From Propionibacteriaceae bacterium (GTDB lineage: Bacteria > Actinomycetota > Actinomycetes > Propionibacteriales > Propionibacteriaceae), in contig JAGQUI010000075.1 in NCBI GenBank assembly GCA_020438595.1, positions 1-9,592 on the forward strand: DNA of 9,592 nucleotides, in the 5' to 3' direction. The notes beneath the pieces are model-generated. The model did not search any database, was not told the origin of the DNA, and worked only from the letters and a program-made list of their open reading frames with translations. Below, piece by piece: positions 1-5,247 of the stretch (positions are counted from its first letter, which is position 1; each line of letters starts with the position of its first letter). The translations under genes and the position numbers were made by a program.

Positions 1-610
1 CCTGGTTGTTGCCTTCGTTGATGTCGGTCTGCCAGGGGTTCACCCTCGGGTTGGGGCTGTTGAAGTCACGATCGCGCAGGATGATCTGGGGCACGTTCTT
101 GCCGACGACCTTGACCTTGATCGATGCGCCGGGCAGGCCGGTGGCGAGCGTTGCGCCGTTGGCCTGGAGCGCGTCCTTGGCCAGGATGATCGCGCCCGGG
201 ACCACGTGGTAGAGCAGGACGTTCTCGATGGCGTCGACGCCGAGCTTTGCGACGAGCTTGTTGAAGATCTTCTCCTCGGTGCTCTGCCACTTGCCGGTGA
301 GCCGGTGTGCCAGCACCCGGAAGGCGCGATCGTTCGGGATGAACGCGGTGAGCGCCACGGACCCGTCCGTGAGCAGGGACACGTTGCTGGTGGGCTTCGC
401 GGCCAGGACCGCGAGCACCGCCTGGGTGACGATGTCGTAGTCGTACCAGTCGTCGTCGAAGGTGCCGTTTCCGTCTGCTGTGAGGACGGCTGCCAGGCTC
501 TGGTCTCCGAGGGCCGGTGCGCCCTGCGCGGGCACGACCACCGGACCGGCGAGGAGCGCTCCGCCGAACATCACGGCGACCAGGCTGGCGAGACTGCGTC
601 GGAGCTTCAT
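1..610 (-). CDS. Secreted fasciclin (FAS1) domain protein, 3' end outside the window
   Basis: This open frame runs from an ATG at 608-610 off the left edge; 203 codons are visible. Residues 1-31 form a Sec signal peptide: KLRR, a hydrophobic stretch, and a likely cut after AQGA. There is no lipobox cysteine, so the mature protein is probably released or held in the wall by other means. A FAS1 domain follows: the H1-like segment LTAFIPNDRAF (about 87-97) and the H2 segment VLLYHVVPG (131-139). The last FAS1 strand, usually an IHxIDxVLLP segment, would lie beyond the edge. FAS1 domains are extracellular adhesion or ligand-binding modules; the ligand here is unknown. An AAAGGA Shine-Dalgarno sits 6 bases before the ATG. 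The gene is divergent from the FAS1 lipoprotein at 748 and has its own repeat-bearing promoter. The family call is firm; the role is not known. Confidence 0.88.
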   Translation of the reverse strand, partial: MKLRRSLASLVAVMFGGALLAGPVVVPAQGAPALGDQSLAAVLTADGNGTFDDDWYDYDIVTQAVLAVLAAKPTSNVSLLTDGSVALTAFIPNDRAFRVLAHRLTGKWQSTEEKIFNKLVAKLGVDAIENVLLYHVVPGAIILAKDALQANGATLATGLPGASIKVKVVGKNVPQIILRDRDFNSPNPRVNPWQTDINEGNNQ

Positions 611-632
611 CCGCTGTCCTTTCGTTGAAGGT

Positions 633-673
633 TTGTGCAATAAGTGTGCAAGGTGTGTGTGATGTCTGTCAAG
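633..673 (-). promoter_or_regulatory. Promoter of fasciclin 1 with a ladder of 11-bp direct repeats (CarH/LitR-type operator)
   Basis: Read on the minus strand, a TTGACA -35 (667-672) and a CACACT -10-like box (643-648) are separated by 18 bp, and the leader to the ATG is about 26 bases. ACA triplets occur exactly every 11 bp, at 667-669, 656-658, 645-647 and 634-636, with a weaker ACG at 623-625. The octamers CTTGACAG, TTGCACAC and TTGCACAA fit nTnnACAn, the direct-repeat consensus known for CarH; TCACACAC fits except for one base. The -35 box lies inside the first repeat, so a bound regulator would block RNA polymerase. The repeats are seen directly; binding by the MerR protein at 1564-2475 is inferred. 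Confidence 0.7.
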
Positions 674-685
674 CCCACCGCGGGA

Positions 686-726
686 CTTGACGGAGACTCT
701 ACAAACATTGCACAATCATTAAACAA
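686..726 (+). promoter_or_regulatory. Promoter of fasciclin 2 with a ladder of 11-bp direct repeats (CarH/LitR-type operator)
   Basis: A TTGACG -35 (687-692) and a CACAAT -10-like box (711-716) are 18 bp apart, with about 25 bases of leader before the ATG at 748. Four repeats at exact 11-bp spacing carry the conserved triplet at 690 (ACG), 701, 712 and 723 (ACA). The octamers are CTTGACGG, CTCTACAA, TTGCACAA and TTAAACAA, all with the T at position 2 of nTnnACAn. The stretch is AT-rich compared with its surroundings. The layout mirrors the minus-strand promoter at 633-673. Control by the MerR protein encoded at 1564-2475 is inferred from the consensus and from the same repeats next to that gene. 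Confidence 0.75.
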
Positions 727-747
727 ACATTCGAGAAGGGACCGATC

Positions 748-1308
748 ATGAAGACCATCCTCACTGCGGCCGCCATCCTCGGCCTCGGCCTCGCAGCCAC
801 CGGCTGCACCGCAACCCCGATGGCCAGCACGTCCGCTCCGTCGGCGTCCAGCCCGGCGCCAACGATGAGCGAGTCCGCCGCCCCGGACATCGTCGACACT
901 GCGGTCGCCGCCGGCGACTTCACCACCCTTGCCACCGCACTGACCGCGGCCGGCCTGGTCGACACGTTGAAGGGGGAGGGGCCGTTCACGGTGTTCGCCC
1001 CCACTGACGAGGCGTTCGCGAAGCTTCCCGACGGGGCGCTCGACGGCCTGCTGGAGGACAAGGACGCCCTCACCGGCGTACTCACCTACCACGTGGTGCC
1101 CGGTGAGGTCATGGCCAGCCAGGTGGCCGGGATGGACGGGCAGGAGGTGACCACCGTGGAGGGCGGCACCTTCACCATCAATGTCAAGGACGGCACGGTC
1201 AGCCTGACCGACGGCGCCGGCAATACCGTGAACGTGGTCAAGACCGACATCACCGCCAGCAACGGAGTGATCCACGTGATCGATGGCGTGCTGCTGCCGT
1301 CTGCCTGA
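748..1308 (+). CDS. FAS1 (fasciclin) domain lipoprotein, 186 aa
   Basis: The protein is exported and probably lipid-anchored on the outer face of the membrane. Residues 1-19 form a short signal peptide ending in a lipobox LAATGC with the acylated cysteine at 20. A Ser/Ala/Pro/Thr-rich linker (about 21-45) follows. One complete FAS1 domain then runs to the end, with H1 [11 protein letters not shown] (80-90), H2 YHVVPG (114-119) and the terminal [12 protein letters not shown] (173-184). This single-domain layout is that of mycobacterial MPT70/MPT83-like proteins; FAS1 modules take part in adhesion or ligand binding, but the partner is unknown. AGAAGGG (734-740) sits 7 bases before the ATG. It is divergent from the secreted FAS1 gene, is followed by a strong hairpin, and so is probably monocistronic. 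Its promoter carries the 11-bp repeat operator. The domain call is secure. Confidence 0.95.
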   Translation: MKTILTAAAILGLGLAATGCTATPMASTSAPSASSPAPTMSESAAPDIVDTAVAAGDFTTLATALTAAGLVDTLKGEGPFTVFAPTDEAFAKLPDGALDGLLEDKDALTGVLTYHVVPGEVMASQVAGMDGQEVTTVEGGTFTINVKDGTVSLTDGAGNTVNVVKTDITASNGVIHVIDGVLLPSA

Positions 1309-1320
1309 CCAGGTCGCGAC

Positions 1321-1350
1321 ACGGGGCCGTCCCTCCGGGGGCGGCCCCGT
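1321..1350. terminator. Strong GC-rich hairpin after the FAS1 lipoprotein gene
   Basis: ACGGGGCCG (1321-1329) pairs with CGGCCCCGT (1342-1350). The stem continues through a T-G wobble and three C-G pairs to a TCCG tetraloop (1334-1337), giving about 13 paired positions. It starts 12 bases after the stop codon. No T-run follows, which is common for actinobacterial terminators. Because it is symmetric it may also stop transcripts arriving from the regulator side. Confidence 0.75.
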
Positions 1351-1388
1351 CAACGTTGGCCGTCGCCCGGGACCGGTTCCTGGGCGGT

Positions 1389-1544
1389 TCAGCGTGCGGC
1401 GTGCGGCGTGATCACCCGGAGCCGTCGCAGCAGCAGGGTCGCCACGCCGGTCACCAGCGCGCCCAGCACGACCCCCCAGGCGATGTCGGTGGCCGCGACG
1501 AACGGCGCCCAACCACACGGGTGGCGGGTCGATCCACGGGTCAC
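1389..1544 (-). CDS. Possible 51-aa single-span membrane protein downstream of the regulator
   Basis: A GTG at 1542-1544 opens a 51-codon frame that starts 19 bases after the MerR regulator's stop, on the same strand. The product has one clear hydrophobic segment (IAWGVVLGALVTGVATLLL, about residues 21-39) followed by a basic RRLR stretch and a short tail, as expected of a small inner-membrane protein with a positive-inside end. There is no convincing Shine-Dalgarno and I recognise no family. GC-rich DNA readily gives short hydrophobic frames by chance, so this is tentative; an alternative is a fragment of a decayed membrane gene. Confidence 0.27.
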   Translation of the reverse strand: MTRGSTRHPCGWAPFVAATDIAWGVVLGALVTGVATLLLRRLRVITPHAAR

Positions 1545-1563
1545 GGACACGGACGACGGTCGG

Positions 1564-2475
1564 TCAGGCCCCGACAGGGTGGGTGCTGGAGTTGCGATCG
1601 CGGGCCGCCGGGGCAGCGAGAGCGTCCTCGAGCCAGTCGGCGGCCTCGGCGAGAGTCGCGCCTCCCAGGGCGTGCGCGGGGCTGGCGCCGGGGCCACCGG
1701 CGTAGACGGACGCCCGTGGGGCATTCTCGAGGAGTGCCTGGACGACGTCCTGCGCGGCGGGCGCGTCGGCGGCCCGGGGCGCGCCGACGACGACGGCGGC
1801 CGGCCGGGCGGCTCTCACCGCTTGAACCCAGCTCGAGACGGGGAGGTCCGGACCCAGGTAGGTGACCCGGAGGCCGCGGCGCCTGAGCATGGTCGCGAAG
1901 GCGAGGGTCGCGATCTGGTGCGTGGCGCCGGGGGCGAGCCCGGTGACGACGTGATGGCCGGATCGGGAGTTCCCGGCGGCATCGAAGGCGGCGGCGAGTC
2001 GGCGCATGACGCCGGCGCTGATGAAGTGCTCCTGCGCCACGTCGAGGAGACCGGCCGCCCATCCCTGCCCGATCGAGTCCAGGGCTGTGGTCAACCACTC
2101 ATCCACCACGTACTCGAACCCGGCTGAGGCGAACGCACGGTCGAGGATCTCGTCGAGGGCGCGGGCGTCGTAGGCACTCGACGCCGCGATCAGCGATGCC
2201 GGGTCTGGCAGCCCCGCCGGTGCGTCGCCGTGGCCGGCGAGGTCGCGGACGGACGCGATCCGGCCGGATCGGACCTGTTCGGCGGCCTGGGCCGGCTGCA
2301 TCCCGTCCTCGACCAGACCAACCATGGCCCGCAGCGCTGCGACGTCGTCGTCGTCATAGAGGCGGTAACCGCCCTCGGACCGGGTGGGATGGACGATCCC
2401 GTAGCGGTGTTCCCAGGCGCGCAGGGTGCCGGGCGCCAGGCCGAGTTGCTCTGCCACCCACCTGACCGTGTGCAT
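1564..2475 (-). CDS. MerR-family regulator with cobalamin-binding domain (CarH/LitR-type photoreceptor repressor)
   Basis: 303 aa. Residues 1-70 are a MerR winged helix-turn-helix (VRWVAEQLGLAPGTLRAWEH, then RYG and GGYRLYDDDDV). A helical bundle (about 92-170) carries W139-x9-E149-H150, the Wx9EH signature that caps the adenosyl group in CarH. A Rossmann-like B12 domain follows, with H186 in GATHQI matching the cobalt-ligand histidine, then TYLGPDLP (205-212) and a late GG (260-261). In the family, AdoCbl drives tetramerisation and repression in the dark, and light releases the DNA. Two departures are visible: the residue after W139 is Ala, where Thermus CarH has the His that ligates cobalt after photolysis, and GATH lacks the usual Glu before the ligand His. 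The ATG at 2475 is chosen for its GGAAGGAGG; the GTG at 2496 lies too close to the -10 box. The 11-bp repeats beside it suggest autoregulation. Confidence 0.9.
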   Translation of the reverse strand: MHTVRWVAEQLGLAPGTLRAWEHRYGIVHPTRSEGGYRLYDDDDVAALRAMVGLVEDGMQPAQAAEQVRSGRIASVRDLAGHGDAPAGLPDPASLIAASSAYDARALDEILDRAFASAGFEYVVDEWLTTALDSIGQGWAAGLLDVAQEHFISAGVMRRLAAAFDAAGNSRSGHHVVTGLAPGATHQIATLAFATMLRRRGLRVTYLGPDLPVSSWVQAVRAARPAAVVVGAPRAADAPAAQDVVQALLENAPRASVYAGGPGASPAHALGGATLAEAADWLEDALAAPAARDRNSSTHPVGA

Positions 2476-2496
2476 GAGACCTCCTTCCTGGGACAC

Positions 2497-2527
2497 ATTC
2501 TACAAACCTTTCACACCTCCTTGACAA
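2497..2527 (-). promoter_or_regulatory. Probable promoter of the MerR/B12 regulator gene
   Basis: On the minus strand a TAGAAT -10 box (2497-2502) is preceded by TTGTCA (2522-2527) at a long 19-bp spacing. Transcription would start near 2490, giving a short leader with GGAAGGAGG before the ATG at 2475. The -10 overlaps the first triplet of the 11-bp repeat ladder read on the other strand (2502-2526), so the regulator bound there should repress its own gene. Confidence 0.5.
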
Positions 2528-2580
2528 GTCACATACCAAATCCCACAATCGTTGTACAAACACTGCACGGAAGACAGACA
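2499..2580 (+). promoter_or_regulatory. Divergent regulatory region: extended ladder of 11-bp repeats plus plus-strand promoter
   Basis: A TTGACA -35 (2521-2526) and CACAAT -10-like box (2544-2549) are 17 bp apart. Conserved triplets lie at 2502, 2513, 2524 (ACA), 2535 (ACC), 2545, 2556 (ACA), 2567 (ACG) and 2578 (ACA). All steps are 11 bp except one of 10 bp, which falls in the spacer that is itself 1 bp shorter than in the two fasciclin promoters. TTCTACAA, TTTCACAC, CTTGACAA and TTGTACAA fit nTnnACAn. Two repeats lie upstream of the -35 and cover the regulator's own promoter. Downstream are a broken FAS1 frame and then the MFS exporter. Confidence 0.7.
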
Positions 2581-2582
2581 TC

Positions 2583-2734
2583 ATGAGTGTTGCCAAGGCA
2601 CCATGGAGGTCAGCTACGCAGGGATGGCCCTGGTGGAGGGCATGGGCGCTCGGGTGAAGCTGGTGGCTTCGGACATTGCTGCCAGCGACGGCGTCATCCA
2701 TGTCATCGACGGGGTCCTGCTCCCCGGCGCGTGA
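2583..2734 (+). pseudogene. Remnant of a third FAS1 (fasciclin) gene
   Basis: The frame ending at 2734 (open from ATG 2603) finishes in [14 protein letters not shown], the last strand of a FAS1 domain. Over its final 26 residues it matches the FAS1 lipoprotein at 748-1308 in 19 positions. Everything before that is missing: no signal peptide, no H1, no YHVVPG. The ATG at 2583-2585 lies 33 bases after the -10 box, against 31-32 in the two intact FAS1 genes. It is therefore the likely original start, but its frame stops at 2657 after 24 codons. The simplest reading is a large internal deletion that left the promoter and the 3' end. A short product from ATG 2603 (43 aa) cannot be excluded but would not fold as FAS1. 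Confidence 0.75.
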
Positions 2735-2862
2735 CGCCCACTCTGCCGCCGGCAGGTCGGACGCCCATCCGGCAGCTCGGCCGACGGCCTGGACTTCAGG
2801 GTGCCAGACGGCGCGTTGCGGGATGAGGCACGGCCAGCTCCAGACTGACGGGAGGACTGAGG
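2735..2862. other. 128-bp spacer between the FAS1 remnant and the MFS exporter
   Basis: I see no gene, no convincing terminator and no clear promoter here, apart from the exporter's Shine-Dalgarno GGGAGGA (2850-2856). The lack of a strong hairpin leaves open read-through from the repeat-bearing promoter at 2521-2549 into the exporter. Confidence 0.4.
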
Positions 2863-4506
2863 ATGACGGTGGGTGAGGCGCACCCGGGCGACGTGAGGCG
2901 TTGGTGGGGTCTGGTGGCGATCAGCGTGGCGGTCGCGCTGATCATCGTCGATTCCACGATCGTGAACGTGGCGATCCCCTATCTGGTCGATGACCTCGCA
3001 CTCACCTCCTCCGAGGTCCAGTGGGTGCAGGAGTCCTACACCCTCGTCTTCGCAGCGACGCTGCTGGTCTGGGGAACAGTGGCCGACCGGATCGGCCGCC
3101 GCCGGATGCTCCTGATCGGGATCGCCGTGTTCGTCGGGGCGTCAGTTCTGGCGGCCCTTGCCGGGTCCGGCGGTGCACTCATTGCGACCCGCATCGTGCA
3201 GGGGTTCGGTGGCGCGATGATCCTGCCCACCACGCTGTCGCTGATCAATGCCGGGTTCACCGGGCGCGACCGCGGCGTCGCGTTCGCGGTGTGGGGTTCG
3301 ACGATCGGTGGCGTGGTCGCGCTCGGCCCGCTGCTGGGTGGTTGGCTCACGACGTCCTTCTCCTGGCGGTGGGCTTTCGGGATCAACCTTCCGATCGGCC
3401 TGCTCGTCGTCGCAGGCGTCCTGCTCTTCGTCGCCGAGTCGAGGGCACCGAGGACCCACGGAGTCGACGTCGTCGGGGCGCTGCTCTCGGCAGCCACCTT
3501 CGCCACCCTCGCGTTCGGGCTGATCGAAGGCCGCACCTACGGGTGGTGGAGCGCCGCGCAGCCGTTCGAGGTTGGACAGTGGCAGTGGACCGCGACACTC
3601 TCTCCGGTCCCGATCGCCCTCGGCCTCTCGCTCGCGCTCGGTGCCGTCTTCGTGATCCGGACCGTGCGCAGGACCCGCACGCAGCGGCCGACGCTGCTCC
3701 GGTTCGACCTGTTCGGCATTCCCTCGTTCCGCAACGGCAACATCGCGGCAATGATCGTCAGCCTCGGGGAGTTCGGCATCGTGTTGTCGTTGCCCTTGTG
3801 GCTCCAGAACGTCCTCGGGTACACGGCGTTCCAGACGGGCCTGGTACTGCTCGGCCTCGCGGGCGGGTCGTTCGCAGCAAGCGGTGTCTCGGCGGCCCTC
3901 ACGCACCGCCTGAGCCCGGCCAGCATCGTGCGCACCGGTCTGGTCGCGGAGATCGTCGGTGTCATCGCCCTCGGCCTCCTGGTGAGCCCGTCCGCGACGT
4001 GGCCGGTCGTGGTTGCGCCACTGGTTGTGTACGGCTTCGGGGTGGGCCTCGCCACCGCGCAGCTGACCGGGGTGGTCCTGGTCGACGTCCCGGTTCGGCG
4101 CAGCGGCGAGGCCTCCGGCGTTCAGAGCACCTCCCGGCAGATCGGCTCGGCACTCGGCATCGCCGTACTCGGAACGGTTCTCTTCACCTCCATCGGGGCC
4201 CAGCTCGACGCGTCACTCAGCAAGGCCAACGTGCCCGAGGCCGCACGGACCACGATCGTGCAGGTCGTCGTGGACAGCGCCGGCGGCGCCATCCCTGCCC
4301 TCGCGAACGACCCTCGCGCTGCGGTCGCCTACGAGCCCGCCCGCCAGGCCTTCTCCGACGGCACGAGGTACGCCGCCTTCACCGCAGCGGGCTTCCTCCT
4401 GGTCGGACTCGCCGCGTCCTTCTCCCTCGGCACCGGCCGTCGCCGGACCGACGACCCCGCGGACGCCGGCCCGCAGCACCAGATGCAGCCCGCAGCCGCA
4501 CCCTGA
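2863..4506 (+). CDS. MFS drug/export transporter, DHA2 (EmrB/QacA) family, 14 TM segments
   Basis: 547 aa, the usual size for 14-TM DHA2 proton-driven exporters of the cytoplasmic membrane. In TM1, LIIVDSTIVNVAIPYL carries the DHA2 motif D1 with Asp30. Motif A is GTVADRIGRRR (71-81) in the TM2-TM3 loop. Motif C lies around GSTIGGVVALGPLLGG (145-160) in TM5, and the typical WRWAFGINLPIG follows (168-179). About 14 hydrophobic stretches are visible, and a basic, Pro/Ala-rich tail ends the protein. GGGAGGA lies 6 bases before the ATG. The substrate cannot be told from the sequence; the family exports drugs, dyes, antibiotics or small metabolites. The gene lies downstream of the FAS1 remnant on the same strand and may be under the MerR/B12 regulator. 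The two-component genes are convergent to it. Confidence 0.93.
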   Translation: MTVGEAHPGDVRRWWGLVAISVAVALIIVDSTIVNVAIPYLVDDLALTSSEVQWVQESYTLVFAATLLVWGTVADRIGRRRMLLIGIAVFVGASVLAALAGSGGALIATRIVQGFGGAMILPTTLSLINAGFTGRDRGVAFAVWGSTIGGVVALGPLLGGWLTTSFSWRWAFGINLPIGLLVVAGVLLFVAESRAPRTHGVDVVGALLSAATFATLAFGLIEGRTYGWWSAAQPFEVGQWQWTATLSPVPIALGLSLALGAVFVIRTVRRTRTQRPTLLRFDLFGIPSFRNGNIAAMIVSLGEFGIVLSLPLWLQNVLGYTAFQTGLVLLGLAGGSFAASGVSAALTHRLSPASIVRTGLVAEIVGVIALGLLVSPSATWPVVVAPLVVYGFGVGLATAQLTGVVLVDVPVRRSGEASGVQSTSRQIGSALGIAVLGTVLFTSIGAQLDASLSKANVPEAARTTIVQVVVDSAGGAIPALANDPRAAVAYEPARQAFSDGTRYAAFTAAGFLLVGLAASFSLGTGRRRTDDPADAGPQHQMQPAAAP

Positions 4507-4528
4507 GCGGCATGGCGGAACCCATTCT

Positions 4529-4543
4529 CAGACGGGGCGTCTG
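4529..4543. terminator. Short hairpin between the convergent exporter and response-regulator genes
   Basis: CAGACG (4529-4534) and CGTCTG (4538-4543) form a 6-bp stem with a GGG loop, 22 bases after the exporter stop and 38 bases from the response-regulator stop. No T-run follows. It is the only tidy hairpin in this 75-bp convergent gap, so it could serve both genes, but it is short. Confidence 0.35.
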
Positions 4544-4581
4544 CCGCGGGTGCCACCAGCCTGACGCGCCGGCCCGGGCGT

Positions 4582-5247
4582 TCAATCCTCGAAGGTCGGA
4601 TGCACGATGCCGTGTTCATAGGCGATCACGACGAGTTGGGCGCGGTCGCGGGCACCGAGCTTGGTGAGTAGGTGGCTGACGTGGGTCTTGACGGTGGCGT
4701 AGCTGATCACGAGTCGGTCGGCGATCTCGGCGTTGCTCTGTCCGGCGCCGACGGCTCGGAGCACATCCAGTTCGCGCTGGGTGAGTTCCGTCAGGGGGAC
4801 CGTGCGGGTCGTTGGCGGAGTGGTGCGGCGGAACTCCTCGATCAGCCGCCTGGTCGCGCGGGGGGCGAGGAGGGCGTCGCCGGCGGCCACGGTGCGCAGC
4901 GCGTCGAGCAGTTGTTGGGGCTCGGTGTCCTTGGGAAGGAACCCGCTCGCGCCGGCACGGATGGCCGCGAACACGTTCTCATCGTGGTCGAAGGTGGTCA
5001 GGACCAGAATTCTGGAGTCGGCGGTCTCCCCTTGAGCGACCAGCCGGCGGGTTGCCTCGAGGCCGTCGATGCCCGGCATCCGGATGTCCATCAGGATCAC
5101 GTCGGGGTGCAGCTCGCCGGCGAGTCCAAGGACGGAGAGCCCGTCACCGGCCTGCCCGACCACCTCGAAGTCGGGCTCGTGGCGGAGCAGGATGGCCAGG
5201 CCGCTGCGGACGAGCGCCTCATCGTCGGCGATCAGCACCCGGATCAC
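4582..5247 (-). CDS. NarL/LuxR-family response regulator
   Basis: 221 aa DNA-binding partner of the kinase encoded upstream. The receiver domain (1-120) has the acidic pair D8-D9, the phosphoacceptor D54 in VILMDIRMPG, T84-T85 and K106 in FLPKD. The C-terminal LuxR-type helix-turn-helix (about 152-215) reads LTQRELDVLRAVGAGQSNAE followed by ATVKTHVSHLLTKLGARDR, typical of NarL-type regulators. It starts at a GTG (5245-5247) that overlaps the kinase stop as GTGA, and GAGGAGG lies 7 bases upstream inside the kinase gene, so the two are translationally coupled. All signalling residues are present. Likely targets include the kinase operon itself, given the palindrome upstream of it; the signal is unknown. 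Confidence 0.95.
   Translation of the reverse strand: MIRVLIADDEALVRSGLAILLRHEPDFEVVGQAGDGLSVLGLAGELHPDVILMDIRMPGIDGLEATRRLVAQGETADSRILVLTTFDHDENVFAAIRAGASGFLPKDTEPQQLLDALRTVAAGDALLAPRATRRLIEEFRRTTPPTTRTVPLTELTQRELDVLRAVGAGQSNAEIADRLVISYATVKTHVSHLLTKLGARDRAQLVVIAYEHGIVHPTFED

Noticed and set aside
206..628. A plus-strand 140-codon frame over the left-edge fasciclin gene
   Set aside because: The minus strand here encodes a clear signal peptide and FAS1 motifs; the plus-strand frame has no recognisable features.
623..736. The short tandem repeats as a CRISPR array or microsatellite
   Set aside because: The period is 11 bp with degenerate units and no spacers, and it is embedded in promoter boxes, which fits an operator and neither of the other two.
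2476..2496. Starting the MerR regulator at the GTG at 2496
   Set aside because: The proposed -10 at 2497-2502 directly abuts it, and the strong GGAAGGAGG serves the ATG at 2475, where the MerR helix-turn-helix begins.
2552..2602. Starting the FAS1 remnant frame at the TTG at 2552
   Set aside because: This TTG lies inside the repeat ladder at or before the expected transcription start, so it would not be in the mRNA with a ribosome site.
3021..4667. A 548-codon open frame on the plus strand overlapping the exporter
   Set aside because: It is Arg/Pro-rich with no domain and lies in a shifted frame of the clearly coding MFS gene; long shadow frames are common in GC-rich DNA.
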